A stretch of 64,000 nt of DNA from DASQMT01 sp963839615 (GCA_963839615.1 CAWIVY010000007.1:248001-312000), one strand, 5' to 3'. Positions 33,913-42,594 are shown, counted from the first letter of the stretch. The notes: a model not told the origin generated them from the sequence alone. Made by a program: numbers and translations.

Positions 33913-33938
33913 CGACGGGGCCCTGCGGGGCCCCGTCG
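33913..33938 (+). terminator. Strong hairpin terminator after the permease
   Basis: Perfect 11-bp arms CGACGGGGCCC and GGGCCCCGTCG with a 4-base loop, 21 bases after the permease stop, followed by TCGTTCT. Confidence 0.75.
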
Positions 33939-33944
33939 TCGTTC

Positions 33945-33950
33945 TAGGCT
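33945..33950 (+). promoter_or_regulatory. -10-like hexamer TAGGCT
   Basis: TAGGCT lies 7 bases before GTG 33958, directly after the terminator hairpin. No Shine-Dalgarno sequence. Confidence 0.45.
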
Positions 33951-33957
33951 CCTGGCG

Positions 33958-34515
33958 GTGCGCGTCCTCGCCCTCGCCGACAAGCGCCCGCCGCTCGACC
34001 CCGCGCTGATGGCCGAGCAGCTCGGGGTCGACGCGGTCGTCTGCCTCGGCGATCTCGACCGCGCCTGGATCGAGTCGCTCGCGCACCTCGCGCTACCGCG
34101 GATCGGCGTGCACGGGAACCACGATCCGCCCGGACTCCTGCGCGAGGTCGAGGTCGAGGACCTGCACGGGCGCCGCACCTCGCTCGGCGGCCTGAGCGTG
34201 GCGGGCTTCGAGGGCTGCGTGCGCTACGGCGACGGCGGCCCGCATCACTACACCCAGCGCCAGGCGTCGAAGCTCGCGCGGCGGCTGCCGGCGGCGGACG
34301 TGCTGATCGCCCACTGCCCGCCGCTGGGGGTCAACGACGACCCCGACGATCCGGCGCACGTCGGCTTCGAGGGCCTGCTGGACTGGGTGCGCAGGCACGA
34401 GCCACGGCATCTGCTGCACGGGCACACCCACCCGGTCGGCGGCGGCGCGATGACCGAGTTCGAGGGCACCCGCGTGCACTGGATCCAGGGCGCGCGGGTC
34501 GTCCAGCTCGACTGA
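33958..34515 (+). CDS. Calcineurin-like metallophosphoesterase
   Basis: 185 residues. Metal-binding motifs are VCLGDLDR, GVHGNHDPPG, LIAHCPPLGV and LLHGHTHPVGG. The first family motif (DxH) is degraded to ADKRP, so one metal ligand may be lost. Resembles YfcE/ICC-type small phosphoesterases. The stop abuts the stop of the convergent aminotransferase gene. Leaderless start inferred from the hexamer at 33945. Confidence 0.88.
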   Translation: MRVLALADKRPPLDPALMAEQLGVDAVVCLGDLDRAWIESLAHLALPRIGVHGNHDPPGLLREVEVEDLHGRRTSLGGLSVAGFEGCVRYGDGGPHHYTQRQASKLARRLPAADVLIAHCPPLGVNDDPDDPAHVGFEGLLDWVRRHEPRHLLHGHTHPVGGGAMTEFEGTRVHWIQGARVVQLD

Positions 34516-35805
34516 TCAGGCGCAGTCGGCGAGGGCCTTGTCGAGGATCTCGAGCCCGAGGTCGATCTCGCCGGGCGTGATCGTGAGCGGTGGAGCGATC
34601 CGCAGCACGCTGCCCAGCCCCGGGAACCGGATGATGTTGACGTTGAGGCCGAGCTCGATGCAGCGCGTGGTGACGGCTGTCCCGTAGTGCTCCGCCGGCG
34701 CACGCGACTCACGGTCGGTCACGAGGTCGACGCCCAGCATCAAGCCTTCGCCGCGCACGTCCCCGATCGGCTCGTGGCGGCGCTGGAGCTCCTCGAGACC
34801 CGCGCGGAGTCGCGCGCCGAGCTCCGTCGCGCGGCTCGGCAGGTCGTCGGCGAGCACCGTCTGGAGCACCGCCCGTCCGACCGCGGCCGGCAAGGGGTCG
34901 GAGACGTGTGAGGTGACGTGGAGGAAGCCCTTGTCGGCGGCATCCTGCTCGATCGCGTCCGTCGTCACGGTGGCCGAGAGGGGCAAGCCGCCGCCGAGCG
35001 TCTTCGAGAGCGTGAGGATGTCGGGCACGACGTCGTGGCGCTCGAACGCGAACAGCGCGCCGACACGGCCGAGCGCGGTCTGGGCCTCGTCGAGGATCAG
35101 CAGCATCCCGCGCTCGTCGCACTGCTCGCGCAGGCGCTGGAGGTAGCCCTCGGGCAAGGGCACGATGCCGCCGGCGCTGAGGATCGGCTCCGCGATCACG
35201 GCGGCCGGGGCGCCGACGGACTGCGCGTCGGCGAGCGCCATGCCGGCGTCGAGGCACGTGAGGTCGCAGCGATCGCGGCAGTGGGCGATCGGGCAGCGGT
35301 ACGCATTCGGGGTCGGCAGCGCCATCGTGCCCGGCATCCCCGGGCCGTAGCCGCGCCGGCCCGCGCTGTACGTGCTCGACGCCGCTCCCGCCGTCATCCC
35401 GTGCCACGAGCCGGCGAACGCGAGCACCTCGTGCCCGCCCGTGTGGAGCTTGGCGAGCCGCAGCGCCGCCTCGTTGGCCTCGCCGCCGGTCGAGAGGAAC
35501 ATCGCGCGGGCGAGCGGCTCGGGCAGGACCGCCATCAGCTCGCGCGCCAGCTCCGTGACGTCGCGCGACAGGAAGCCGCTGAACAGGTGCACGACGCGCT
35601 CGCCCGCCTCGCGCATCGCCTCGAGCATCGCCGGGTGCCCGTGGCCGAGCGTCGCGCACATCTGGCCCGACGTGAAGTCGAGGATCCGGCGGCCGTCGGC
35701 GGTCGTCAGCCAGCTTCCCTCGGCGCGCTCGATCAGCAGGTCGGCGAACTCGCCGCCGTAGCGGATCAGATGGTCGGTGGCGGGGGGAGAGGAGGTGGCG
35801 CGCAT
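34516..35805 (-). CDS. 2,2-dialkylglycine decarboxylase (class III PLP aminotransferase fold)
   Basis: 429 residues. The sequence follows the dialkylglycine decarboxylase family closely: RRILDFTSGQMCATLGHGHPAM, HLFSGFLSRDVTELAREL, LSTGGEANEAALRLAKL, SWHGMTAGAASSTYSAGR, IAEPILSAGGIVPLPEGY, LILDEAQTALGR, the PLP Lys in LTLSKTLGGGLPL and HVSDPLPAAVGRAVL. The enzyme decarboxylates and transaminates C-alpha-quaternary amino acids such as 2-aminoisobutyrate to ketones. ATG 35805 was chosen; ATG 35814 is three codons upstream. It is divergent from a GntR gene with two shared palindromes. Confidence 0.88.
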   Translation of the reverse strand: MRATSSPPATDHLIRYGGEFADLLIERAEGSWLTTADGRRILDFTSGQMCATLGHGHPAMLEAMREAGERVVHLFSGFLSRDVTELARELMAVLPEPLARAMFLSTGGEANEAALRLAKLHTGGHEVLAFAGSWHGMTAGAASSTYSAGRRGYGPGMPGTMALPTPNAYRCPIAHCRDRCDLTCLDAGMALADAQSVGAPAAVIAEPILSAGGIVPLPEGYLQRLREQCDERGMLLILDEAQTALGRVGALFAFERHDVVPDILTLSKTLGGGLPLSATVTTDAIEQDAADKGFLHVTSHVSDPLPAAVGRAVLQTVLADDLPSRATELGARLRAGLEELQRRHEPIGDVRGEGLMLGVDLVTDRESRAPAEHYGTAVTTRCIELGLNVNIIRFPGLGSVLRIAPPLTITPGEIDLGLEILDKALADCA

Positions 35806-35808
35806 GCT

Positions 35809-35840
35809 TGACATGTCAGCACCGAATGCTTGACATGTCA
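35809..35840. promoter_or_regulatory. Two TGACATGTCA operators between dgdA-like gene and gntR
   Basis: The perfect palindrome TGACATGTCA occurs at 35809-35818 and 35831-35840, each within the repeated word ATGCTTGACATGTCA, with 22 bases between centres (two helical turns). Site 1 touches the start of the decarboxylase gene; site 2 is directly upstream of TAGACT (35842-35847), the likely -10 of the GntR gene. This fits an autoregulated divergent repressor. Confidence 0.75.
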
Positions 35841-35853
35841 ATAGACTCCCGGC

Positions 35854-36540
35854 ATGGCCACCGCCCTGCCGATCGGCTCCGGCTCGCACGCCCACGAGGT
35901 CCTGCGCCGCGCGATCGTGCGGCTCGAGCTCGCGCCCGGCACCGAGATCTCCGAGCAGCAGCTCGCCGCCCGCTTCGATCTCTCCAAGGCCACCGTCCGG
36001 TCCGCGCTCGCACGGCTGCGGGCCGAGCGGCTCGTGCTCGCCGTGCCGCGCCGCGGCCACGTCGTCGCGCCGCTCACCCTGCGCGACGTGAGCGACGTCT
36101 ACGCGCTGCGGCTGCTGCTCGAGCCCCCGGCCGCCGCCGCGGCGGCCGGGCGCCTGGACGCCGCGACGCTCGCAGGGCTGCGGGCCCCGCTGGCGGCCAC
36201 CGTCGACGTCGGCGACGCGAAATCGATCGACCGCTTCCTCGACTCGAACCGCGCGGTGCACGTCACGGTCGCGCACGCCGCGGGCAACGGCCGGCTGGCG
36301 GCGATCGTGGAGCGGCTGCTCGACGATTCCGAGCGCGCGATCGGGATCGCGCTGCGCGCCGGCGCGGCGGGCGGCGGGCTCCGGGTGCGCGGCGAGCACG
36401 AGGCGCTGCTCGACGCGCTGGCACTGCCCGACGCGGACGCCGCGCAGCGGCTGATGCGCGCGGCGATCGAGCGCTTCCGCGACGAGCTGATGGCGACGCT
36501 CGGCGACTCGCCCGCGATCCAGGCGGCGTCGCTGGTGTGA
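35854..36540 (+). CDS. GntR family regulator, FCD (FadR) subfamily
   Basis: 228 residues. The N-terminal winged helix reads VLRRAIVRLELAPGTEISEQQLAARFDLSKATVRSALARL. The C-terminal all-helical FCD domain follows (DVSDVYALRLLLEPPAAAAAA, FLDSNRAVHVTVAHAAGN, GEHEALLDAL), which in relatives binds small carboxylates or amino acids through Asp/His residues. TAGACT lies 6 bases before the ATG. It probably represses the divergent decarboxylase gene and itself through the palindromes at 35809-35840. Confidence 0.92.
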   Translation: MATALPIGSGSHAHEVLRRAIVRLELAPGTEISEQQLAARFDLSKATVRSALARLRAERLVLAVPRRGHVVAPLTLRDVSDVYALRLLLEPPAAAAAAGRLDAATLAGLRAPLAATVDVGDAKSIDRFLDSNRAVHVTVAHAAGNGRLAAIVERLLDDSERAIGIALRAGAAGGGLRVRGEHEALLDALALPDADAAQRLMRAAIERFRDELMATLGDSPAIQAASLV

Positions 36541-37002
36541 TCAGGCGGTCGGGCCGCCGGCGCGCAGGTCCCAGCGCGGCAGGTCGGCGATCGCCGCGCT
36601 GTAGCGCTTGCGATGCGTCGGGCGGATGAAGACGAACCAGGCGATCAGCGCGACCGGCATCAGGAAGAAGACGCCGACGATGTTGCCGGTCAGCGTGAAG
36701 ACGATCGCAAGCGCCGCCACGGTGAGCCCCAGGGCGATCGGCAGGGCGCGGAAGCGCAGTTGCAGGCGGCGGATCTGCGCGTACTCCTCGGCGGGGATCT
36801 GGCCGGAGTCGTACTCGCGACCGCAGGCCGGGCAGGTCCAGCGCTCGCCGTAGAACAGCTCCTCCCGCTCGCCGCAGTCGCACGTGACGGTGATCGGCGG
36901 GCCCTTCGTGACCGATCCGGGCGTCTCGTCGCCGAAACGCAGCCGCCGGCGCGGCTTCGGCGCGGCAGCTTCGAGCGGGCGGTTGCGTCCTCGTCGACCC
37001 AT
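36541..37002 (-). CDS. Zinc-ribbon protein with two membrane helices, unknown function
   Basis: 153 residues. A basic N terminus precedes a four-Cys ribbon (VTCDCGEREELF, RWTCPACGREY). Then come two hydrophobic helices (ALPIALGLTVAALAIVFTLTG and VGVFFLMPVALIAWFVFI) and a basic C terminus. The ATG at 37002 has a minus-strand TACGAT hexamer 8 bases upstream (37016-37011). Confidence 0.8.
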   Translation of the reverse strand: MGRRGRNRPLEAAAPKPRRRLRFGDETPGSVTKGPPITVTCDCGEREELFYGERWTCPACGREYDSGQIPAEEYAQIRRLQLRFRALPIALGLTVAALAIVFTLTGNIVGVFFLMPVALIAWFVFIRPTHRKRYSAAIADLPRWDLRAGGPTA

Positions 37003-37010
37003 CCGCCGCG

Positions 37011-37016
37011 ATCGTA
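37011..37016 (-). promoter_or_regulatory. -10-like hexamer TACGAT
   Basis: On the minus strand TACGAT lies 8 bases before the ATG at 37002. Confidence 0.4.
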
Positions 37017-37051
37017 GCCGAGCGCGCTCAACCGGCGGCTGCGCGGCGCCG

Positions 37052-37726
37052 ATGCGGATAGGGATGAACCGGTCGCTGCGACTTCTCGGGCTCCTCGTCG
37101 CGGCCTCCGTGGCGGTCGCGCTCGCGCAGCACGTGGCGGGAGGCGCCACGCGGGACGACGGCCGCTTGCAGACGACCGACGGCGACACGGTCGCGATCAC
37201 GAAGGCGGCGCGCGGCGCCGGGCTGAGCTTCCGTCCCGACGTGGCGCCGGGCGACCGCGAGTGGATCCTCGCGGCGATCGCGCGCACGCGACCGGAGGCC
37301 GCGCGGTTGATCGCGGAGGTCGACGGGCTCGTGCAGGTCGGCGGCGCCGTCGACCCTGGGGCGCTTGGCGTCACCCGCAGCGGGCCGACCGGCTTCACGA
37401 TCGACGTCGACCTGGCGCGGCTGAACAACGACCGCGTGGGGGATCGGGCGACCGTCGTCGTGCACGAGTTCGGCCACGTCGTCGACTTCGCGCTCGTCCC
37501 GAACGCCGTCGACGTGTCGCTCGACGGTCTGGTCCCGCGCGGCGGGCCGTGCGGCCTGGCGATCGACTGCGACCTGATGGAGGAGCGCTTTGCCGACACG
37601 TTCGCCAAGTGGGCGCTGAACGGGGCCGTGTCGGAGGCCGGCGCGGGCTACGGGATCGCGATGCCCGCGTCGATCGAGGACTGGGGCGCGCCGCTCGGGC
37701 AGATCGCGCTCGCGTTGCCGTCCTGA
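37052..37726 (+). CDS. Exported zincin-like metalloprotease of unknown family
   Basis: 224 residues. A signal sequence (SLRLLGLLVAASVAVALAQHVAGG) is followed by a domain with the zinc motif VVVHEFGHVVDFALV (HExxH) and a likely third ligand in MEERFADTFAKWAL. Two cysteines (GGPCGLAIDCDL) between them may form a disulfide. The start may be ATG 37052 or 37064. Peptidase activity is inferred from the motif alone. Confidence 0.78.
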   Translation: MRIGMNRSLRLLGLLVAASVAVALAQHVAGGATRDDGRLQTTDGDTVAITKAARGAGLSFRPDVAPGDREWILAAIARTRPEAARLIAEVDGLVQVGGAVDPGALGVTRSGPTGFTIDVDLARLNNDRVGDRATVVVHEFGHVVDFALVPNAVDVSLDGLVPRGGPCGLAIDCDLMEERFADTFAKWALNGAVSEAGAGYGIAMPASIEDWGAPLGQIALALPS

Positions 37727-37729
37727 GCC

Positions 37730-38452
37730 CTAAGCGAGCTGCGCCGCGAGCGTTGCGACCACGACGCCCGCCGGGTCCGTGATCCAGCGCATCGGGCCGT
37801 GCGACAGCACGGTCGCCGCCCCCGCTCCGGCCGGCGCGCGGTGCTCGATCTCGGCCTCGAGACCGGCTGCGGGCTCGCGGGCGACGAGCTCGTCCTCGAG
37901 CGCCTCCCAGTAGACCGCGTTGTTGACGTGGCCGGCCAGGTCGAGGTCGGCGGCGCGGAAGTGCCAGGGCCGCGCGGACGCCTCCGCCGGCGGCTCCGGC
38001 GGGTGCCGCAGCCGCGCGCGGACGCGGCGGCCCATCGCCGACGGCCCGTAGATGCCGTGGAAGCCCTCGGGGAGCGGCTCCGGGCGCGTCCCGTCCGACT
38101 GCAGGTGCACCCACACCGCGACCGCCTCGGCGGCCACCTCGCCGGCGGCCGAGACCAGGCTGCTGCGCTCCGCCCAGAGCGGCGCCGCGCCGCTGCAGAA
38201 GGTCGCCACCTCGATCTCCTCGTGCAGCCGCGGGAAGCGCCGCACGCGCAGGGCGAGCCGGCGGACGATCCAGACGCCCCTGCCGTCGAGCCCCGAGTCG
38301 CGCGAGTCGTCGTAGGCCGCGTCCTGCAGCCAGCGCGCGAGCGCGTCGAGCCGCGCGCGCCCGGCGGGTGAGACGTCCGCGAGCCGCACGCGGTCGCGGG
38401 CACGGAAGACGCGCCCCTGCGGCGGCAGGGTCACGGTCGCGGGCGGCTGCAC
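37730..38452 (-). CDS. Acyl-ACP thioesterase-like protein (double hot-dog)
   Basis: 240 residues with two related halves. The first contains RVRLADVSPAGRARLDALARWLQDAAYDD and the second HFRAADLDLAGHVNNAVYWEALEDEL, which is a typical hot-dog active-site segment (Asn/His). Fat-type thioesterases release fatty acids from acyl-carrier protein. GTG start with a minus-strand TAGGCT hexamer 7 bases upstream, paired with the promoter of the divergent gene. Confidence 0.88.
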   Translation of the reverse strand: MQPPATVTLPPQGRVFRARDRVRLADVSPAGRARLDALARWLQDAAYDDSRDSGLDGRGVWIVRRLALRVRRFPRLHEEIEVATFCSGAAPLWAERSSLVSAAGEVAAEAVAVWVHLQSDGTRPEPLPEGFHGIYGPSAMGRRVRARLRHPPEPPAEASARPWHFRAADLDLAGHVNNAVYWEALEDELVAREPAAGLEAEIEHRAPAGAGAATVLSHGPMRWITDPAGVVVATLAAQLA

Positions 38453-38459
38453 CGCGCGC

Positions 38460-38477
38460 AGCCTACGGCGTTAGGCT
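38460..38477. promoter_or_regulatory. Back-to-back -10 hexamers AGCCTA-N6-TAGGCT
   Basis: TAGGCT on the minus strand (38465-38460) is 7 bases before GTG 38452, and TAGGCT on the plus strand (38472-38477) is 8 bases before GTG 38486. Together they form a perfect interrupted palindrome that could drive both leaderless genes. Confidence 0.55.
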
Positions 38478-38485
38478 CCGGGCAG

Positions 38486-38947
38486 GTGCGCAACACGGAG
38501 GCGGAGCGGTTCGTGCGAGACGTCTGGGTCGCCTTCCAGCGGGAGGGGATCGCGGGTGTGCTGCCGCTCGCGGCCGCGGACGCCCGGTGGCATCCGCACT
38601 CCGCACACAGGCGCGGCTTCGGCTCGACCGCCGAGTACCGCGACGAGCTCGAGCAGTCCAGCGCCGCGGGCGAGAGGGTCGAGGCGAGCGCGATCGGCAT
38701 GTGGTCGCACGACGCGCTCGTCGTGGTCCGCGGCCGGATGCGGATCCGAAAGCGCGGTGACGTGCTCGAGGACACGCGCATGTACTGGCTCTTCGAGGTC
38801 CGTGACGAGCTGCTCACCCGGGTCGCCTCCTCACCGGACCTCGCCGCGCTGCTGCGCGACGCGGGCGAGGGCGATCCCGTGCTGGCCCGCGAGGCGTTCA
38901 TCGGGCTGCATCGCGACACCGCGGCACGCGTTGAACCCGAGCGATGA
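38486..38947 (+). CDS. SnoaL/NTF2-like protein
   Basis: 153 residues with the SnoaL-type cone fold pattern: FVRDVWVAFQREGIAGVLPLAAADARWHPH, then GFGSTAEYRDELEQS and a beta-sheet part including VVVRGRMRIRKRGDV and MYWLFEVRDELLTRV. Catalytic or binding role not readable. Confidence 0.75.
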   Translation: MRNTEAERFVRDVWVAFQREGIAGVLPLAAADARWHPHSAHRRGFGSTAEYRDELEQSSAAGERVEASAIGMWSHDALVVVRGRMRIRKRGDVLEDTRMYWLFEVRDELLTRVASSPDLAALLRDAGEGDPVLAREAFIGLHRDTAARVEPER

Positions 38948-38966
38948 GGCGGACGTAGACCCGGTC

Positions 38967-39866
38967 GTGGTCGTCGCCGTCTCCGCAGCAGTGCTCCTTG
39001 CCGCGACGACGCACGACATCGCGACGACGCCCGCGAACACGTACTCCCCGGAAGGGCTGCGGGTCGCGCCCGGGGACACGGTGCGCTGGGACGCGAACGC
39101 CACGCATCCGCTGCTCTTCGACGGCGAGACGGGCGGGCCCTACACGGGCGGGACGCACGAACGCACGCTCGACGCTCCCGGCCAGCTGCGCTTCCACTGC
39201 GACGTCCACGGCGCTTTCGGCATGTCGGGCGTGGTGACCGTCGGCAGCGCGAACGCCGCGCCGGCGATCGCCGTCCAGCGGGACACCGCGGCGCCGGCGG
39301 CGGGCAAGCCCGTCGCGTTCCGCGCGCTGGCGAGCGATCCGGAGCGGCTGGCGCTGCAGATCGACTGGGACATGGACGGCGACGGGACCTTCGAGCGCCC
39401 GAACGCCGGCACGCAGGTGAGCGGCACGTTCGATCCGGGCGAGCGGACCGTCAGCGCGCGCGCGACCGACGATCTCGGCCTCGTCGCCTCCAGCTCGCAC
39501 ACGTTCACGGTCCCGGGCGCTCCCGGTCCCGCTCCGCCGCCTGCGGGTGGTGGCTCGTCGTTGCCCGATACGGTCGCCCCGCAACTGAGCGTGAGCGCCC
39601 CGCGCGCCACGACCGCCCGGCGACTGCGCAGGCGCGGCGTGATCGTCGCGCTGACGCCCTCCGAGGACGGGCGGCTGGTGGTCGAGCTGCGCAGGCGGTC
39701 GGGCCGCCGGCTCGCCCGCACGACCGCCGACGCGCACGCGGGCGTGGCCGCGAGGCTGCGCGTCCGCGCGCGCCGCGCGCGGCCGGGCCGACTGAGGTTG
39801 CGGATCGTCGCGATCGACCTCGCCGGCAACAGGCGCACGATCTCGCGCCGGTTGACGGCCCGCTAG
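38967..39866 (+). CDS. Secreted protein with blue-copper (cupredoxin) and PKD-like domains
   Basis: 299 residues. GTG 38967 opens directly into a signal peptide (VVVAVSAAVLLAATT). The first domain is plastocyanin-like: GDTVRWDANATHPLLFDGE supplies the first His, and RFHCDVHGAFGMSGVVTV supplies Cys, His and Met, a complete type-1 copper site. A PKD/Ig-like domain follows (FRALASDPERLALQIDWDMDGDGTF), then a Pro/Gly linker and a basic beta domain. Probably an extracellular electron carrier or redox protein. Confidence 0.82.
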   Translation: MVVAVSAAVLLAATTHDIATTPANTYSPEGLRVAPGDTVRWDANATHPLLFDGETGGPYTGGTHERTLDAPGQLRFHCDVHGAFGMSGVVTVGSANAAPAIAVQRDTAAPAAGKPVAFRALASDPERLALQIDWDMDGDGTFERPNAGTQVSGTFDPGERTVSARATDDLGLVASSSHTFTVPGAPGPAPPPAGGGSSLPDTVAPQLSVSAPRATTARRLRRRGVIVALTPSEDGRLVVELRRRSGRRLARTTADAHAGVAARLRVRARRARPGRLRLRIVAIDLAGNRRTISRRLTAR

Positions 39867-41266
39867 TCGCGCGGCTTCTGCGGCGGTCCGAGGAACCGCA
39901 TCGCGGGCTTGAGCAGCGCCGGCGGCGTCCGCTGCGCCTTGCGCATCGCCGCGCCCGCCGCGAGCGAGCGCCGCTTCGTCCCCCTGCCGAGCGTCCGCCC
40001 GATCGCGGCGCCGCTCGCGGGCGTGCGATGGTGCAACGGCGCCTCGGTGCTGGCGTCGCCGAGCGTGCGCCCGATCACGAGCCGCTGGATCTCCGACGTG
40101 CCCTCGAAGATCGTGTAGAGCTTGGCGTCGCGATACCACTTCTCCGCCGGGTGGTCGCGCACGTAGCCCCAGCCGCCGGCGACCTGGACCGCCTGCTCGC
40201 TGATCCGCACCGCCACCTCCGAGGCCTTCAGCTTCGACATCGAGCCCTCGGCGTGGTGGTAGGGGACCTTCTGCGCTGCCATCCACGATGCGCGCCACGT
40301 CAGCAGCCGAGCCGCGTCGAGGTCGGCAGCGAGGTCCGCGAGCGGGAACGAGACGCCCTGCTTGTCGAGGATGGGACCGCCGAAGGCCTCGCGCTCGGAT
40401 GCCCAGTCGCAGGCGAACTCGAGCGCCGCGCGGCCGATGCCCAGCGCCTGCGCCGCCACCATCGGCCGCGTCTGCTCGAACGCGCCCAGCGTCGCCGAGC
40501 CGGGGCCGCGGCCGCGGCCGTTCGACGAGGCGTCCGCAGCGCGAATGCGCTCGAGCCGGCGCTCGAGCTTCGCGTCGCCGCCGAGCATGTGGTCGGCCGG
40601 GACGCGGCAGTCGTCGAAGCGGATCTCGGCCGTGTGCGAGGCGCGGCAGCCGAGCTTGTCGAGCTTGCGCACGAGGCTCAGCCCGGGCGTGCCCTTGGGG
40701 ACGATGAACAGTGCCTGCCCCTTGTGTCCCAGATCCGGATCGACCGTCGCGTTGACGACGTGCACGTCGGCGATGCCGCCGTTCCCGATCCACATCTTGT
40801 GCCCGTCGAGCACCCACTCGTCGCCGTCGCGGCGCGCGCTGGTGCGCAGGTTGCGCACGTCCGAGCCACCCTCGGGCTCGGAGATCGCCAGCGCGGCCAG
40901 CTTCAGGTCACCCGGCCGGCCGAAGCACTCCGGCGCCCAGCGCAGCAGCTGGGCCGGCGTCGCGGCCTGCGCGATCGCGCTCAGCGCCAGCGCCGGCATC
41001 ACGATGCTCAGCCCGATCCCGGCGCAGCCCCAGAACAGCTCCTCCATGAACAGCGGCAGCGAGAGGCCCGTCGGGTCGCCGATCAGGTCGCGGTAGAAGA
41101 GCGGGTTGTAGAACCCCTCGCGCGCGGCCTGCTCGAGGATCTCCCAGGGGAACTCCTGCTCGCGGTCGTGGTACTCGGCCGCCGGGCGGACCACGTCGCG
41201 CGCGAACTCGTGCGTGCGCTGCACCAGGTCGTGCTGCGCGGGGGTGAGTGCGAGCGAGAAGCTCAC
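39863..41266 (-). CDS. Acyl-CoA dehydrogenase, FadE5-like
   Basis: 467 residues from GTG 41266, which overlaps the thiolase stop (GTGA). Motifs are ALAISEPEGGSDVRNLRTSA, KMWIGNGGIADVHVVNATVD, GQALFIVPKGTPGLS and LYTIFEGTSEIQRLVIGRTLGD, the last with the catalytic-base Glu region. The C-terminal extension with RGTKRRSLAAG is basic. It pairs with the thiolase next door and the divergent fabG4/htdX pair, the same gene set as fadE5-fadA2-fabG4-htdX in mycobacteria. Confidence 0.9.
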   Translation of the reverse strand: MSFSLALTPAQHDLVQRTHEFARDVVRPAAEYHDREQEFPWEILEQAAREGFYNPLFYRDLIGDPTGLSLPLFMEELFWGCAGIGLSIVMPALALSAIAQAATPAQLLRWAPECFGRPGDLKLAALAISEPEGGSDVRNLRTSARRDGDEWVLDGHKMWIGNGGIADVHVVNATVDPDLGHKGQALFIVPKGTPGLSLVRKLDKLGCRASHTAEIRFDDCRVPADHMLGGDAKLERRLERIRAADASSNGRGRGPGSATLGAFEQTRPMVAAQALGIGRAALEFACDWASEREAFGGPILDKQGVSFPLADLAADLDAARLLTWRASWMAAQKVPYHHAEGSMSKLKASEVAVRISEQAVQVAGGWGYVRDHPAEKWYRDAKLYTIFEGTSEIQRLVIGRTLGDASTEAPLHHRTPASGAAIGRTLGRGTKRRSLAAGAAMRKAQRTPPALLKPAMRFLGPPQKPRD

Positions 41267-42566
41267 GCCGGCCTGCGCTCGACGATCGCCACGAGACCCT
41301 GGCCGCCGGCCGCGCAGATCGAGATCAGCGCCCGCCCGGAGCCCTCGCGCGCCAGCAGCTTGGCGGCGGTCGCGAGGATCCGCGCGCCGGTCGCGGCGAA
41401 CGGATGGCCGACCGCGAGCGAGGATCCGGCGACGTTGAGCTTGTCGCGGTCGACGCTGCCGAGCGCGCCCTCGAGCCCGAGCCGCTCGCGGCAGAAGTCC
41501 TCGTCCTCCCAGGCGGCGAGCGTGGTCAGGACCTGCGCGGCGAACGCCTCGTGGATCTCGAACAGGTCGAAGTCGTCGAGGCCGAGCGCGGCTCGCCGCA
41601 GCAGCCGCGGGACGGCGTAGACCGGCGCCATCAGCAGGCCGTCGTCGCCGTGCACGTAGTCGACCGCCGCCTCCTCGGCGTGCGTGATGTGGGCCAGCAC
41701 CGGCAGCCCGCGCGCGGCGGCCCACGCGTCGCTCGCGAGCAGCACCGTGGCGGCGCCGTCGGACAGTGGCGTCGAGTTGCCGGCGGTCATCGTCGCGCCG
41801 TCGCCCTTGCCGAACACCGGACGGAGCTTCGCGAGCTTCTCGGCGGTCGAGTCCGGGCGCAGGTTCTGGTCGCGCTCGAGGCCGAGGAACGGCGTCACGA
41901 GATCATCGAAGAAGCCGCGCTCGTAGGCGGCGGCGGCGCGCAGGTGGCTCGCGGCGGCGAGCTCGTCCTGGGCCTCGCGGGTGATCTCCCATTGCCTCGT
42001 CGTCAGCGCCTGGTGCTCGCCCATCGAGAGCCCGGTCCGCGGCTCGGCGTTGCGCGGCACCTCGGGCACGATCTGGCCCGGCCGCAGGTGGCCGAGCAGC
42101 TTCACCCGGGCGGCGGCGCTCTTCGTCTGGTTGGCCTTCATCAGCACGCGGCGGAGATCGTCGTTGAGCGCGACCGGCGCGTCGCTCGTCGTGTCGGTAC
42201 CGCCGGCGATCCCGGCCTCGATCTGCCCGAGGGCGATCTTGTGGCCGACCGCCAGCGCGGCCTGCAGGCCGGTGTCGCAGGCCTGGCCGACGTCGTGCGC
42301 CGGCGTGGCGTGGTCGAGCGTCGAGCCGAGCACGCATTCGCGCGTCAGGTTGAAGTCGCGGCTGTGCTTGAGCACCGCGCCGGCGACGACGTCGCCCAGC
42401 AGCTCGCCCTGCAGGCCGAAGCGCGCGACGAGCCCGTCGAGCGTCGCCGTGAGCATGTCCTGGTTGGACGCCTCCGCGTAAGGCCCGCCGGAGCGGGCGA
42501 ACGGGATGCGGTTGCCGCCGAGGATCGCGGCGGGCCTGGGTAGCGTGGGATCTGGCACCTGACGCA
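41263..42566 (-). CDS. Acetyl-CoA acyltransferase (thiolase), FadA2/FadI-like
   Basis: 434-codon gene. The nucleophile Cys is in VGQACDTGLQAALAVG, the conserved GHP His in AVGHPFAATGARILATAAKLL and the second Cys in ISICAAGGQGLVAIVE. TAGNSTPLSDGAATVLLAS and EIHEAFAAQVLTTL are also typical. It catalyses the last step of fatty-acid beta-oxidation. Divergent from fabG4 with a 16-bp palindrome between them. Confidence 0.92.
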
Positions 42567-42594
42567 TTGTGCAGACGTGAGCGTTCATCTGTGC

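Noticed and set aside
35808..35835. TTGACA words as -35 elements
   Set aside because: They are parts of the TGACATGTCA palindromes, and their spacing to TAGACT (6 or 28 bases) does not fit a promoter.
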